Positions 44,001-53,943 of a stretch of 64,000 nucleotides of DNA are shown one piece after another. This stretch comes from Mucilaginibacter psychrotolerans. GTDB lineage: Bacteria; Bacteroidota; Bacteroidia; Sphingobacteriales; Sphingobacteriaceae. A model generated the notes under the pieces. The model worked only from the letters and a program-made list of their open reading frames with translations. It was not told the origin of the DNA and searched no databases. Position 1 is the first letter of the stretch; each line of letters opens with the position of its first letter. Location of the stretch: positions 1 to 64,000 of the forward strand of contig NZ_SOZE01000014.1 of assembly GCF_004519315.1 (NCBI RefSeq), written 5' to 3'. The translations under genes and the position numbers were made by a program.

Positions 44001-46635
44001 CCAGCATACCCGATAGTTCGCTGCCCTTGGGCGTTTTTAGCCCTACGTAACCAGCGTAAACATTATAATCCATTGCGGTTTGCTGCAAGCTAAAGTTGCC
44101 ACCTGGTTCAAACACTTTTACCACAAAGTTGGCGCGTAACTGGCCCGGTGCCTGCTTGTCTACATTGATATCGGTATTCACATCTGCCAGGCCGTTCTCG
44201 TTCAGCCTGCCATTGAAAACGGTTTGTGTTTGGGTGTTGAAGGCGAGGGTAGGGTCGTCAAATTCGTAACCTTCAAAGCCTGCAAACTTTGTTTGTTTAG
44301 AAGACAGGAAGGCATCAACCTTGGTCTTTAAATTTTGCGCCGCGCCGCCAAACAGCCATTGTGCACTCAGCTTGCCGTTTGCGCCGCTGCCCTTGGTTAA
44401 CTCCGTTGCCGCGCCAAAATCCAGTTTAAGCTTCATTCGGTTTGGCATAATGGTTTCTACCTTTATCTTCTTTTCGAAGGTGGCACCACCAACCTTTATC
44501 CGCGCCGACCAGTTGCCGGTGGGCGAGGTGGTCTCGGTAGCGGTATGGAAGCTGTAGAAACCGTCTATGGCGTTTGTACGGGTAAGTTTTTTATAAAGCT
44601 GCCCGTTAGGGTTGTACAGTTCAAACTCCACCGGGTGGTCGGCAGGAAGTGTCTTCAGCTTATCCTCCAAAATAAAGGTGGTGAATATCGAATCGCCGGG
44701 GCGCCATACGCCACGTTCGCCATAAATAAAACCTTTCAGCCCGTTTTGTACTTGTTCGCCACCAACGTTAAAGCGGGAAAGCGGCAGCGAGCTACCATCA
44801 TCCAGCTTCAAGTAGCCACGTTCCTTGCCGTGTTTGGCAACCAGCAGGTAAGGCTTGCGTTTCACCTCCAGTTTGGCCATGCCATCACCATCCGATGTCA
44901 CTTTGCTTATCACCTGTTTCTGGTAATCCAGCAACTCCAGGTCTACGCCTTTCATCGGCTCTGCCGTTAAAATATTGGTTACCGCAATAGTGATGTTGTT
45001 ATCGCTTCCGCGCTTTACAATGAGGCCAATATTGGAGGCAATAATATTGCGGATGGCCCAGCGGTCTTTAGTAAAGTAGGAATTATCGCAAGGGTCGGCA
45101 CGTTTTTGCCAATCGTAACCTTCCGGATAATAATTATCATACCTCGCCCAAAAATCGTCATCCTCGTCGCTTACATTGTTGGTGTTGCCGCCATATTCGT
45201 TATAGTATTCGTCGCCGTCGCTTTCTTCATCATCGCCTTTTAGTGCTACGGGGCTGCCCGCTTTGCAATTGTACAGCGAGTATTCCTGCCTGAAACCGAT
45301 CACCACCCGGTAAATAGCGCCCGGTTCGGCACGGAAAAGCCTATCCACATCCAACATAAAGCGGTTCTTTTTGTGGAGGTTGAGGCCTTTATCAGCGGTA
45401 AGGCTGATCGTTTTCTGTAGGATAGGTTTGCCCACCTGCCTTAGCTCGTTGCCGCCATCAAACCCGTTACCCTGGAAATATTGCGGCACGTTATTCTCAT
45501 AAATTTTGATGATACTTACATCTACCGCCTTCAGGTTAACGGCCTCGAATGGCATCATTAATTTACCCGAATCGGGCAGGATAACGCCTTTGCCAGGGAT
45601 GGTTACCGCAGGCAGGCGGTTCTCGAAGAACACATTGGCTGTATAGCTTTTATTTATCTTTTTGTGGAATACGCTTTCTACGCCCTCGTTCACCACTATG
45701 CCAAAATTACCTTCAAGTCTTTCGGGTGCGTAAACTTTTATCACGCTGCCGTCTATCGTATAAGCAGGTTCGTTTACGCCGGCAATGGTGATCAGCCCGC
45801 TCAGTTCCTGTCCAACCATTATCGGGTCTGAAAACTGCACGGCTACGTACTGGTCGTTATCCTGCACGGCTTTTATATCTAATACCTTAAAATCGCCAAT
45901 TGCCGGTACATCAAAGCTTTGATCACCGTTTTTTTCAATATCCAACCCGCTGCCATCCCAGTTAACCTTGATGGGGGCGGAAATAGCAGCGCGTTTAATT
46001 CCGTTGATGGTGAACCGGTGTAATTTGTTGGCCGGATTATGCTGCCACGTTAACGTTACCGGGCTATCATAACTGGCCGTGAGTATTTTTTCTATCTTTT
46101 CCTGGTTCTCAACATCGGCGGTTTGAATGCAGCCGGCAAGCTTCATCATATCGGAAGAGCTGTTGGTGGCACTGGTTAAACCTGCAAAGGTTACACTAAA
46201 ATCGGGCCTGATAGTTTGAAAATCGAACTTAAAGTGTTCGAATTCGCCATCTACTTTTATCAATTTGCCCAATTTGAACTGTGCATCGTATTTTTTATCC
46301 GGATCGAGTTTGCCTTCGGGGCGGAACTCGATGGTGCGCTCGTCTATCCAATAAGCCTTTCCTTTGATAGACGGAGAAAATTCAAATATATCGTCGCTTA
46401 GCTCTTCGCCGCGTGTATGCGTTACCTGCACCTCGCCGGCCAGCTTGATGCGTATACTACTTTGCTTGGAAATTACCCCTGTAGTGTACGATTCTATATA
46501 TCGGCTGAACTCTGCGCCGCCCTTCTTACGGTTGTTGGCACGGATGAGAGAAATACTTATGGCGATAAGGATCAGTGTTGCAGCCACAATGGCCGGCCCT
46601 CTTCGCGAACGGAAAAGGTTGTAAATGTAGTTCAT
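41020..46635 (-). CDS. Bacterial alpha-2-macroglobulin family protein with thioester
   Basis: A very large protein of 1871 residues. A transmembrane anchor lies near residues 13-32 (GPAIVAATLILIAISISLI); there is no lipobox. A series of beta-sandwich MG domains follows, with a BRD/MG-type middle (FIYGERGVWRPGDSIFTTF, the A2M domain hallmark). Helical TED repeats come after the thioester motif YPHGCVEQTTS, where Cys1417 and Gln can form the internal bond. It probably traps foreign proteases in the periplasm. No pbpC is adjacent, unlike the classical yfhM-pbpC pair. An acidic low-complexity patch (DDEESDGDEYYNEYGG) lies near residue 470. Confidence 0.9.
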   Translation of the reverse strand: MNYIYNLFRSRRGPAIVAATLILIAISISLIRANNRKKGGAEFSRYIESYTTGVISKQSSIRIKLAGEVQVTHTRGEELSDDIFEFSPSIKGKAYWIDERTIEFRPEGKLDPDKKYDAQFKLGKLIKVDGEFEHFKFDFQTIRPDFSVTFAGLTSATNSSSDMMKLAGCIQTADVENQEKIEKILTASYDSPVTLTWQHNPANKLHRFTINGIKRAAISAPIKVNWDGSGLDIEKNGDQSFDVPAIGDFKVLDIKAVQDNDQYVAVQFSDPIMVGQELSGLITIAGVNEPAYTIDGSVIKVYAPERLEGNFGIVVNEGVESVFHKKINKSYTANVFFENRLPAVTIPGKGVILPDSGKLMMPFEAVNLKAVDVSIIKIYENNVPQYFQGNGFDGGNELRQVGKPILQKTISLTADKGLNLHKKNRFMLDVDRLFRAEPGAIYRVVIGFRQEYSLYNCKAGSPVALKGDDEESDGDEYYNEYGGNTNNVSDEDDDFWARYDNYYPEGYDWQKRADPCDNSYFTKDRWAIRNIIASNIGLIVKRGSDNNITIAVTNILTAEPMKGVDLELLDYQKQVISKVTSDGDGMAKLEVKRKPYLLVAKHGKERGYLKLDDGSSLPLSRFNVGGEQVQNGLKGFIYGERGVWRPGDSIFTTFILEDKLKTLPADHPVEFELYNPNGQLYKKLTRTNAIDGFYSFHTATETTSPTGNWSARIKVGGATFEKKIKVETIMPNRMKLKLDFGAATELTKGSGANGKLSAQWLFGGAAQNLKTKVDAFLSSKQTKFAGFEGYEFDDPTLAFNTQTQTVFNGRLNENGLADVNTDINVDKQAPGQLRANFVVKVFEPGGNFSLQQTAMDYNVYAGYVGLKTPKGSELSGMLVTDKNHDIEIADVDTKGKLFTGTRTVELELYKIQWRWWWDETGDEMSNFTQDKYNKLIKTGTVTLNNGRGKYTLRIPQADWGRYLIRIKDPETGHSTGKIMYVDWPNWSERLQNTAPTEAAMLSFTSDKTNYKVGEEATLTIPTGGDGHALISFENGSKVLKTIWIDTKKGETRYTFKVDEAMAPNVFVNVTLLQRHSQTKNDLPIRMYGAIPLNVDNPETILKPVITMPDKIRPETQSAITVSEANGKAMTYTIAIVDEGLLDITNYKTPDPHEAFYAHEALGVKTWDLFDYVIGAFGGGLERILSIGGDGTGGVNKKVTVNRFKPVVKFLGPFSLDKGQSQTTKFTLPQYVGSVKAMVIAGHNGAYGIAEKAVAVKKPLMILATIPRVLGPSEKVQLPVTVFAMENNIKQVTVQVQSNVFSNLAGKNTKIINFSKPGDQLVTFDLDVKDFVGIGKVKITAKSGGESTAYDVELNLRNPNPPVTRVLEKELKPGESWATPYTSIGINGTNKATLEVASIPPLNLGKRLEYLITYPHGCVEQTTSSGFPQLYLSQLLDLSSRQKAETDRNIKMTINRLNGFRAPSGGLTYWPGYGGEADEWGTNYAGHFLLAAQAKGYSLPAGLMNDWKRYQKQKAVNWSPDPRTNIHGYYYTDLVQAYRLFLLALSGSPELGAMNRLKEYQYISVEARWRLAAAYKLAGQPEVGLRIISGLPTNIAPYNAMYGTYGSDVRDEAMILETLTLLGQRQKAAPLLRTIASRLSTDSWYSTQTTAYSLVAIAEYCGQNKPGGKLQFNYQANSTTASVNSASYIWQSGLAANGGSVTMKNNGTNRLYVRLIQQGQPSSGQDIKTYINPDVLQMRIAYTTLGGKPINPATLKQGTDFVAQVNIKNPGKRGRYDNMALTQIFPSGWEILNTRMLNNDEAFKSSPSDYRDIRDDRVNTYFSLTEGTEVTYYVMLNAAYAGKYYLPAAYCEAMYNHDINALLKGQWVEVVK

Positions 46636-46849
46636 GGAATAGGCGCGTTATTTTCCATGAATTTAGGTAACTTTTATCGAATAAATATTGAGTTATTGAA
46701 TAAATATTTTCGTGAAGTGGAATTGAGAAAAAATTGCCTTACGGTGGCTTACAGCCAGAAATTTACGCTGCTACGGGCAGGCAAACGAGAGCGTTTTTTG
46801 TGCTCTTTACACGCGGTATGACGATAAGGGTTTAAAGAGTAATTCCTGC

Positions 46850-47233
46850 TTATCCTTCCGAAAAGAAATCCACCAAACTGCCGAAGTAGGCCTCATTCCA
46901 GCCTTCAGAGATGTCGTAGAAGTCGCTATCGGGGATATTGGTATGGCGTAGCTCTACCGAGGTGCCGTGCTTATCGGCGTGCAGTTTTATGGTGACGATA
47001 GATTCATCGGACTGCCCGTCGAAATACCATTGCTGTACGATCTTTTTGTTTTCCTCAAACTCCAGGTTTTTGCCTACGATGCTGCCTTCCCACATGGAAA
47101 ACTCCGAACCGGGGATGGTTGACATTTCGGCTTCTTCGCCAGTCCACAATTGGATGGTGATGGGGTTGGTAAGCGCCATATATAGCTCCTCTGGCGTGGC
47201 CGGGATTACGTAGTATTTTTTGAGGTCTTTCAC
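46850..47233 (-). CDS. START/SRPBCC domain protein, AHSA1-like
   Basis: A 127-residue single-domain protein of the Bet v1-like fold. The opening KKYYVIPATPEELYMALTNP and the central LWTGEEAEMSTIPGSEFSMW match the AHSA1 branch, and it ends with GWNEAYFGSLVDFF. Such proteins bind hydrophobic ligands or act as small cytoplasmic chaperone-like factors; the role here is unknown. It is 214 bp from the alpha-2-macroglobulin gene and is probably transcribed alone. Confidence 0.8.
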   Translation of the reverse strand: MKDLKKYYVIPATPEELYMALTNPITIQLWTGEEAEMSTIPGSEFSMWEGSIVGKNLEFEENKKIVQQWYFDGQSDESIVTIKLHADKHGTSVELRHTNIPDSDFYDISEGWNEAYFGSLVDFFSEG

Positions 47234-47275
47234 GGGTGCAAGTTAGGAAGAAAAAATAACAGGAATAGCTTATTG

Positions 47276-47377
47276 TCTGAACTCGAATTTTAAGGAATTT
47301 AAAGAATATGCAGAATAAAACGCGAATAAATAACGCATTCTGCCCATTTTATGAATTCCCTATAATTCGAGTTCAGA
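47276..47377. repeat. Inverted-repeat element between the AHSA1-like gene and satP
   Basis: Perfect 14-bp arms TCTGAACTCGAATT and its complement lie at 47276-47289 and 47364-47377, with additional inner GGAATT/AATTCC pairing. It fills the 163-bp gap and resembles the element at 120-245 in plan and in its AATTCG core. Confidence 0.5.
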
Positions 47378-47396
47378 AAAAAATTACGCCCAAATG

Positions 47397-47990
47397 CTAT
47401 TTACTCTCTACCGATCCTATTGGTAACACCACCCGACCGTAAACCTCATTTAACACCCCGGCGATGCCGGTGTAAATGGCAGATAACCCGCAAATGATGC
47501 CTTCGTAACCGGCAAGCTTGGTGATGTCTTTGTTGCCCGTAGCATCGCCTATGGCCAGTAGTGCGAACAACACCGTGAGTGATGCGAAGACAAATTGCAA
47601 GGCGCGGTTCAGTTTCAATGTGCCGAAGAACAGGCAAAAGGTAAAGAAACCCCAGATGCTAAGGTAGGCAACCATAGCACCTTCGGTTGGTTTGGTTCCC
47701 CAGCCCAGTTTAGGCATCACGATGAGGCCTACCAGCGATAGCCAGAAAAAGCCGTAGGAGGTAAAAGCCGTTAGGCCGAACGTATTGTTCTTTTTGGCTT
47801 CGATTACGCCGGCGATAACCTGCGCCAGTCCGCCGTAAAATATGCCCATGCCTAATATCATGGTATTCATTTCATAAAAGCCGGCATTGTGGATATTCAA
47901 TAATACGGTGGTCATACCGAAGGCGCAAAGGCCAAGTGGTGCAGGGTTGGCTATGCCATCCTTCACAACAACAGGAGTAGTTGGGATCAT
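47397..47990 (-). CDS. satP: Acetate/succinate transporter, GPR1/FUN34/YaaH family
   Basis: A 197-residue membrane protein with six hydrophobic helices. The N-terminal family motif NPAPLGL is present, as are the [15 protein letters not shown] helix and the later [16 protein letters not shown] segment. The family exchanges acetate or succinate with protons in the inner membrane. It starts divergently from gpmA with a 106-bp gap. Confidence 0.9.
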   Translation of the reverse strand: MIPTTPVVVKDGIANPAPLGLCAFGMTTVLLNIHNAGFYEMNTMILGMGIFYGGLAQVIAGVIEAKKNNTFGLTAFTSYGFFWLSLVGLIVMPKLGWGTKPTEGAMVAYLSIWGFFTFCLFFGTLKLNRALQFVFASLTVLFALLAIGDATGNKDITKLAGYEGIICGLSAIYTGIAGVLNEVYGRVVLPIGSVESK

Positions 47991-48096
47991 GTGCTAAAAG
48001 GTTTTAAATTTGGTTTATGCATGCAAGCTAATTTATTTACACCTAAATAGCAATTATTATTAAACTCAATTGCCCATTGCCCGTTAACTTAGCATT

Positions 48097-48786
48097 ATGC
48101 AGAAACTCGTGTTGATTCGCCATGGCGAAAGTGTTTGGAACAAAGAGAACCGTTTTACCGGGTGGACGGATGTAGACTTGTCTGAAGAGGGAGCAGAACA
48201 ATCCAAACGTGCCGGTCAGTTGCTGGCCAAACATGGGTACACCTTCGATATAGGCTTTACATCGGTGCTGAAACGCTCCATCAAAACCATGCATTTTGTG
48301 TTGGAAGAGCTTGACCATCTGTGGATACCCGTACATAAATCCTGGCGGTTGAATGAACGCTTTTATGGCGCACTGCAGGGCCTCAATAAAGACGAAACCG
48401 TTGCCAAATATGGTGAGGAACAGGTACACAAATGGCGCCGCGACCCCAAAGAACATCCGCCGGCCATAACCGAGCAGGACGAGCGTTTCCCGGGCAATTA
48501 CCTGCGCTATAACGACCTTACTTACCGCGAACTACCGCTCACCGAAAACCTGAGCGAAACCATGACGCGGGCATTGCCCTTTTGGCACGAATCCATCGTG
48601 CCCGCCATCCGCGATGGTAAAAAGGTGGTCATCTGCGCGCACGGCAACAGCCTGCGGGCGCTTATACAATATATAGATAACTTAAGCGATGAGGAAGTGG
48701 CCAAACTGGATATTCCTACCGCCACACCGTGGGTGTATGAGCTGGATGATAGGCTGAACCAGATAAGGCATTATTATTTGGAGTAA
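48097..48786 (+). CDS. gpmA: 2,3-bisphosphoglycerate-dependent phosphoglycerate mutase
   Basis: A 229-residue histidine phosphatase superfamily enzyme that interconverts 3- and 2-phosphoglycerate in glycolysis. The phospho-His9 is in [18 protein letters not shown]. The second His is in [11 protein letters not shown], and the [13 protein letters not shown] and [14 protein letters not shown] blocks are those of GpmA. The length is slightly short at the C terminus but normal for Bacteroidetes. A REP element begins directly after its TAA stop. Confidence 0.93.
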   Translation: MQKLVLIRHGESVWNKENRFTGWTDVDLSEEGAEQSKRAGQLLAKHGYTFDIGFTSVLKRSIKTMHFVLEELDHLWIPVHKSWRLNERFYGALQGLNKDETVAKYGEEQVHKWRRDPKEHPPAITEQDERFPGNYLRYNDLTYRELPLTENLSETMTRALPFWHESIVPAIRDGKKVVICAHGNSLRALIQYIDNLSDEEVAKLDIPTATPWVYELDDRLNQIRHYYLE

Positions 48787-48863
48787 GCCAGCCCCCTCTA
48801 AATCTCCCCCGGAAGGGGAGACTTTTAATATAGCCCTCCCTACTGGGCAGGGTTGGGAGGGGC
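48787..48863. repeat. REP/BIME-like element, AGCCCCACCC family (copy 2, inverted)
   Basis: The reverse complement reads GGCCCCTCCCAACCC, then two hairpins, then GATTTAGAGGGGGCTGG, the same plan as 59068-59157 and 9724-9802. It starts at the base after the gpmA stop codon and runs 24 bp into the S9 peptidase gene, so it bridges two convergent genes. Confidence 0.75.
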
Positions 48864-51734
48864 CAATTCCAATCCCCAATCCTTACCCTTATTTACGGCA
48901 GGCACGCCTTTATCCAGCCAAACAGGCAGGGGTTCGCCTTTAAGGAAATGGCCGAAGAACTGCGCTTCGCGGATGCTGATGTCTTTGCGGTTCTGGCGTT
49001 TTACCAGGTTATGCGCCTCATCATTGTATTGCAGCAGCCACACGGGTTTGTTAAGCCTGCGCAATGCGGTGAACATTTCTATACCCTGGTACCAAGGCAC
49101 CGCGCCATCAGCATCGTTGCTCATGATCACCACCGGAGTTTGTACTTTGGGGAATTGGAAGAGAGGTGAGTTCTCGATATATAGTTCGGGTTTTTCCCAA
49201 AGCGTTGCACCGATACGGCTCTGCGTTTTTTCGTACTGGAACTGGCGGTTTACACCGCTTTCCCAGCGGATGCCGCCGTAGGCCGAGGTCATGTTGGCAA
49301 CCGGTGCGCCTGCCCAAGCAGCGGCGTACATATTGGTTTGGGTAATAAGGTAGGCCACCTGGTAGCCGCCCCAGCTTTGGCCCTGTATGCCGATGTGAGC
49401 GCCATCAACCCAGCTGTTTTTCTTTAAAGCCTCCACGCCGGAGTTTACGAATTCTACCGCCGATGCGCCGGGATGCCCGTTTATATAGCTGATATCCGGC
49501 GCAAAAACCAGATAGCCGTTGCTTACGAACCACGATATGGGCAAGCGTGATGGCGTAGGGGCAGGGGCCTGGTAGGCGTAAAGCCCATCGCTCAGTTTCT
49601 CGTAGAAGTAGGCAATCATGGGGTACTTTTTATTGGGGTCAAAATCTTCCGGCTTGTATAGGATGCCTTTTGATTTAAAGCCTTTTGGCGTGGTCCAGCG
49701 CACAAGCTCTGCCGTACCCCAGTTGTAATTAGCCTGCTGCGGGTTAATGGTGCTTAGTTTGGTTTCTTTCAGTAAATCCCCCGAAATATATAAGTCCGGC
49801 GACTGCGTGTAACTGGCTTTAGTATAAATAAATACATCTGTATTTTTGGCTTTTTGCAGGCTGCTGTAGCTCATGGGTGCTACAATGATTTTTTTAGGGT
49901 CGCCGGGCGTGCCGAGCGTTTTGGTGTAATAGCCCCAATGTTTATCCTCTTCGTTTTGGGCGATGAGCCAAATCGGTTTCTTCGGGTCGATGAATTTCTC
50001 TTCGCTGTCTGTAGGCCTATAGCGGAAGGTTATCTTATTGTGGCGACCGAAATTGTTAGTGAGGCTAACCGCGTGGCCCGAAGCAGGGTCTATGCTCCAG
50101 ATATCGTACCGATCGTATATCAGCACGGTCTTGTCGTCTTTCTCCCACCCTGCAATACCGTAAGCGCCGGGGTCATCGGGTACGTCGTTTTCTTCGTCGC
50201 CCATTTTTACACCCGTTGCAGCCGTTAAATTCAGTTTTTTGCCGTTGGCGATGGTGTAAGAATACCAGTTTTGTGTTTTAGAATCGAACCAAGCAACGTA
50301 TTTCCCTGCGGGAGATATGCGGTAACTGGCCTTTGCGCGGGCATTGATGCGGATATGTTCGCCGGTTTTAGTGTTGATGAGAAAGGCTTCCTGCTGCGAG
50401 CCGCCTTCCCATTGTGATTGTACCCGCGCGCCGGTATCTGCAAGGCCCAATACATAGTCGCCGTTGTTATTATCAGGCAGCGCTACGTCGCGTATGTTCT
50501 CGTCGCCCAGCTGGACTAACTTCTGTTCACCTACGCCGGGGCGGATAACCGCGAGGTAGCTGCGCTTCAGTTCGCGCTGCAGGTTTTTTAGTTGGTAGGG
50601 CTGCAGGTAATCGTCTTTATAGTTCCATATATCCAGCCTGGCGGTTTCAAAATCTACCAGGGTGGTATCGGCAGGCTTAGGGATGGGGGCGGTGCCGAAG
50701 AACAGGTTAGTGCCATCCTTGCTGAAAAATACACGGCCATCGCCGCTTGTGGACCAGTTGGCCGGCATACCTTTTGTTCCCCCTGTAGCAATAACATCCG
50801 CGCTATCTTTTGCACTGTTGTAATAGTAAAGCTTAAAGGGTTTTACCTGCGCTTTTTCGGGGTTCTTTTCTGCAGTGAAGGCCAGTTGTTTCCCGGCATC
50901 GTCAAAGGCCAGGTTACGGTAATTACCTCGCCCGGTGCTTACGACCTTCAGGCTATCCTTTTCAATATCATAAACAAATAGGCCTGACACTATATCTTTA
51001 GATTTTTTTGGCTTTACAGGCATCTGCTTTTCAATATCATATAAAAACTCTCCGGTATTGGCATGCTTAGGTTTCTTGGGTGCCGTTACCGAAAACGCCA
51101 GTAGTTTTCCGTCTTTGCTCAAGATATAATCGCTTACGTATTTAAAAGTGCGTGTTTTGCCGGTAAGCAGTTGCCTTAGGGTGAGTTCGGCGCCATCCTT
51201 CACAGGCGGAGCAATGGTGGTAGCTACGGCTTTTTTTGAAGTGTCGCCCGCCGCTGGTGCCTTAACCGTGTCGGCGGGGGAGAGGTAGGCGATAACCGAG
51301 GCTTTCTCCGCTATCTTAAACGAGCGGATCGCCGGTATTTTATCTACTGTGCCACTGCCTGTTAAGGTAATGCCCAGTGTATCCTTAGGGAATTCGTTGG
51401 GTTTCTTCTTTTTTATTTTTGCCTGGCGGATGTCTTTAAAAAACGGGCGGATCATAAACACAGCGTATTTAGAGTCGGCCGTAAAGCGGGCGGTATCTGC
51501 ACGGGGCACAGCAAAAGGCTTTTTGTTTTTGGCATCTGTAAGTACCAGGTTGGCATCGCCCTCCTGCGGTTTTACTACGTAAAGCACCCATTTACCATCG
51601 TTGCTAATTAATGGGTTGCTGATACTTTGCCAGCCATCGTAAACCGATTGGTCGAGCGGTTTTTTAGAATTTTTTTGCGCAAATGTGTTGATGCAGACCA
51701 GTAAGAGCAAGGCGGGGAGTAGTGTTTTTTTCAT
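48840..51734 (-). CDS. S9 family (prolyl oligopeptidase-type) peptidase, secreted
   Basis: A 964-residue exported peptidase. The signal peptide ([20 protein letters not shown]) is followed by a long seven-bladed propeller region to about residue 660, then an alpha/beta-hydrolase domain. The nucleophile Ser787 is in QGQSWGGYQ, the Asp is in NDADGAVPW and the His is in YNDEAHNLV. It probably cleaves oligopeptides in the periplasm. The propeller has an extra Ala/Pro/Lys-rich insert ([16 protein letters not shown]). The last seven residues (APPNPAQ) and the stop codon are encoded inside the REP element, so the natural end was probably replaced. Confidence 0.9.
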   Translation of the reverse strand: MKKTLLPALLLLVCINTFAQKNSKKPLDQSVYDGWQSISNPLISNDGKWVLYVVKPQEGDANLVLTDAKNKKPFAVPRADTARFTADSKYAVFMIRPFFKDIRQAKIKKKKPNEFPKDTLGITLTGSGTVDKIPAIRSFKIAEKASVIAYLSPADTVKAPAAGDTSKKAVATTIAPPVKDGAELTLRQLLTGKTRTFKYVSDYILSKDGKLLAFSVTAPKKPKHANTGEFLYDIEKQMPVKPKKSKDIVSGLFVYDIEKDSLKVVSTGRGNYRNLAFDDAGKQLAFTAEKNPEKAQVKPFKLYYYNSAKDSADVIATGGTKGMPANWSTSGDGRVFFSKDGTNLFFGTAPIPKPADTTLVDFETARLDIWNYKDDYLQPYQLKNLQRELKRSYLAVIRPGVGEQKLVQLGDENIRDVALPDNNNGDYVLGLADTGARVQSQWEGGSQQEAFLINTKTGEHIRINARAKASYRISPAGKYVAWFDSKTQNWYSYTIANGKKLNLTAATGVKMGDEENDVPDDPGAYGIAGWEKDDKTVLIYDRYDIWSIDPASGHAVSLTNNFGRHNKITFRYRPTDSEEKFIDPKKPIWLIAQNEEDKHWGYYTKTLGTPGDPKKIIVAPMSYSSLQKAKNTDVFIYTKASYTQSPDLYISGDLLKETKLSTINPQQANYNWGTAELVRWTTPKGFKSKGILYKPEDFDPNKKYPMIAYFYEKLSDGLYAYQAPAPTPSRLPISWFVSNGYLVFAPDISYINGHPGASAVEFVNSGVEALKKNSWVDGAHIGIQGQSWGGYQVAYLITQTNMYAAAWAGAPVANMTSAYGGIRWESGVNRQFQYEKTQSRIGATLWEKPELYIENSPLFQFPKVQTPVVIMSNDADGAVPWYQGIEMFTALRRLNKPVWLLQYNDEAHNLVKRQNRKDISIREAQFFGHFLKGEPLPVWLDKGVPAVNKGKDWGLELAPPNPAQ

Positions 51735-51866
51735 AACAGACGGTAAACCTTAAAGATGCTAAAATTTAGGTGCGACCGACCTTTTGAAATGAAAAAGTTA
51801 CAGTTTAGCTTACTGTGTCTTTTGATTGTTCGGGCCTCTGAACCTGTTTCTTATCGCTCGCATAAT

Positions 51867-52013
51867 TGACTCACCCCGTCGGCACTCCGTGCGTCGACTC
51901 TCTGCTTCGCAAAGAGGGTAAGGAGAAGGAAAAAAAAGAAAAAAGCCCCAATGTCTCCCCTTCTTTGCGTAGCAGAGATGAGGGCAGGGATTGAGTCGAC
52001 TCTCGACGCGGAC
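51867..52013. repeat. Inverted-repeat element, GTCGACTC family
   Basis: GACTCACCCCGTC and GTCGACTCTCTGCTTCGC on the left face GCGTAGCAGAGATGAGGG and TTGAGTCGAC on the right, around a purine-rich middle. The 339-bp gap (51735-52073) holds this element and no credible gene. A minus-strand open frame across it is low-complexity and runs into the next gene's start. Confidence 0.6.
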
Positions 52014-52073
52014 ATCATATAAAATTCATCACTGTAAAACAATCGACCGTTTGGCTCATTATACAGCCAGATT

Positions 52074-53006
52074 ATGGCTTCATCTAAAACATCCATTTAC
52101 GCCGCGCTTGCGGCAAACCTGCTTATTGCTGTAACCAAGTTTGTAGCGGGCGGCATCAGCAATAGCGCCGCCATGGTGTCCGAGGGAGTGCACTCGTTGG
52201 TAGATACGGTTAACGAATTGTTCCTGCTGCTAGGTTTAGCACGGAGTAAAAAACTGCCTGATGCTACCCACCCCTTTGGATACGGCAAAGAGCTTTACTT
52301 TTGGTCCTTCATTGTGTCTATCATGATTTTCGGTCTGGGTGGGGGCGTTTCAATCTATCAGGGCATCGCCCACATCATCAAGCCCGAAGCATTGGGCGAC
52401 CCAACCATCAATTACTGGGTGCTGTCGCTCTCAATCGTGTTCGAGGGAGCCTCGCTCATTGTTGCTGTAAAGCAGTTTAACCAGGTTCGTGGCGATAGAC
52501 CGTTCTGGCAAGCGGTGGTAAGAAGCAAAGACCCGTCCAGCTTTTTGGTTTTGTTTGAGGATGCGGCGGCGGTTGCCGGCTTATTCGTGGTGATGATATG
52601 TGTTTACCTCAGCCACCGTTTCAACCAGCCTTATATCGATGGCGTGGCATCGCTGCTGGTGGGGCTGATATTGATTGTGGTATCGGCCATTTTAGCGCGG
52701 GAGAGCCGCAGCCTGCTGATGGGCGAGGGGGTATCTACCCAAACGCGGGATAAGATTTGCCGCATCGTAGAAAACGACCAGGATGTGGTTAAGGTGATGC
52801 ATATCCTATCTACCTATCAATCGCCATCAGAAGTGCTGCTGATGCTCATTGTGGCTTTTAACGAAAAGATGGATACATCGGATATCAATGTGGCTATCGA
52901 TCGCATCCGCGACCAGGTGAAGGCCGAGTTTAAATTTGTGCGTTTTGTGGTGATACAGCCTGAAAGCCTGGAGCACCACGTTTTATGGAACGACGAAAGC
53001 TACTAA
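52074..53006 (+). CDS. Cation diffusion facilitator (CDF) family transporter
   Basis: A 310-residue CDF protein with six membrane helices and a C-terminal cytoplasmic domain. The opening AALAANLLIAVTKFVAGGISNSAAMVSEGVHSLVD has the family pattern, and HSLVD on TM2 supplies one pair of metal-binding residues. TM5 carries the LFEDAAAVAGLF segment with the Glu-Asp pair instead of the common HALxD, as in the TMEM163/SLC30A9-like branch. It probably exports Zn, Mn or Fe; the metal is uncertain. The ATG is 60 bp after the inverted-repeat element. Confidence 0.87.
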   Translation: MASSKTSIYAALAANLLIAVTKFVAGGISNSAAMVSEGVHSLVDTVNELFLLLGLARSKKLPDATHPFGYGKELYFWSFIVSIMIFGLGGGVSIYQGIAHIIKPEALGDPTINYWVLSLSIVFEGASLIVAVKQFNQVRGDRPFWQAVVRSKDPSSFLVLFEDAAAVAGLFVVMICVYLSHRFNQPYIDGVASLLVGLILIVVSAILARESRSLLMGEGVSTQTRDKICRIVENDQDVVKVMHILSTYQSPSEVLLMLIVAFNEKMDTSDINVAIDRIRDQVKAEFKFVRFVVIQPESLEHHVLWNDESY

Positions 53007-53050
53007 GCTGCGGGTAATTCTATAGCTTTGCTTTACAGCACATCCATCCG

Positions 53051-53911
53051 ATGAAAAAACTAAAACAGATTCTAGCACAGGTAAAAGCTGCCAACGATAC
53101 CGACCCCGCATATATCGACCTGCTTTGGCAGCTCATCTGCTACTCGCCAAAAATGCCCCTGCGCTTGCTGCAGCAACAAATGCTGGATGAAGCAGAGCGA
53201 TTTACCCTCAGCACTTACGATGAGCATTTTACCCATACCGATTTAACCTTTAACGGGTTTATATGGGGTAGTGGTGGGCGCACCATTATGATAACGCACG
53301 GCTGGGGCTCCAAAGCGGCAGATTTTATGGAGCTGATTGCAGCCCTTCGTGAGATACCCGATACCAACATTATTGCTTTCGACGTGCCCGGCAACGGCAG
53401 TTCGGAAGCCGAATTATCAAACGGGGCTTTGTTTTCCGGAGCGGCAGAAGCGGTTATTGCCGAATATGGTATGCCGGATGTGCTGATAGGCCACTCGATG
53501 GGCGGCATGGCCAACACGGTGGCTTTAAATAGCTTTGCTGCAAGGCCCCATCTTCTTATCAGTATAACCCCGCTAATCCGCCTGAAAGAAAATTTCGAAA
53601 ACAGCATGACAGCCGTTGGTGTTGCCCCTGCATGGCAACAAGCTTACCTGGAAAGCTTTACCGAGCTGGTAGGTCGCCCGGCATCTGATTACGATTTGGA
53701 TAAATTTTACCAGTTCGATGCGGAATTAGCGCATCTGCTGCTGTATGATGATGTCGATTTGATTTCGCCCTATCCCTTTATGCACGATTTTTTGGAGAAA
53801 CGCCCCTTTATCCAGAGCCAAAACTTTCCAGGTGCAGGGCACGAGCGCATCATCAAATCGCCGGAGGTGATCGCTTTGATCATAGCCAAAATAAACGCAA
53901 TTTTAGAATAG
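53051..53911 (+). CDS. Alpha/beta hydrolase
   Basis: A 286-residue alpha/beta-hydrolase without signal peptide. The oxyanion strand MITHGWGSKAADF and the nucleophile elbow GHSMGGMAN with its Ser are clear, and a late GAGHERIIKSPEV supplies the His. The substrate is unknown. It lies 44 bp after the CDF gene and 32 bp before an AraC-type regulator, so the three may form one transcript. Confidence 0.85.
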   Translation: MKKLKQILAQVKAANDTDPAYIDLLWQLICYSPKMPLRLLQQQMLDEAERFTLSTYDEHFTHTDLTFNGFIWGSGGRTIMITHGWGSKAADFMELIAALREIPDTNIIAFDVPGNGSSEAELSNGALFSGAAEAVIAEYGMPDVLIGHSMGGMANTVALNSFAARPHLLISITPLIRLKENFENSMTAVGVAPAWQQAYLESFTELVGRPASDYDLDKFYQFDAELAHLLLYDDVDLISPYPFMHDFLEKRPFIQSQNFPGAGHERIIKSPEVIALIIAKINAILE

Positions 53912-53943
53912 TCGCATTCAATCCCTTTGGGTAAATTTGATAG

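Noticed and set aside
51851..52096. Minus-strand open frame across the repeat before the CDF gene
   Set aside because: It is encoded largely by the inverted-repeat element, contains a poly-Phe low-complexity run, and its start overlaps the start of the CDF gene in antisense.
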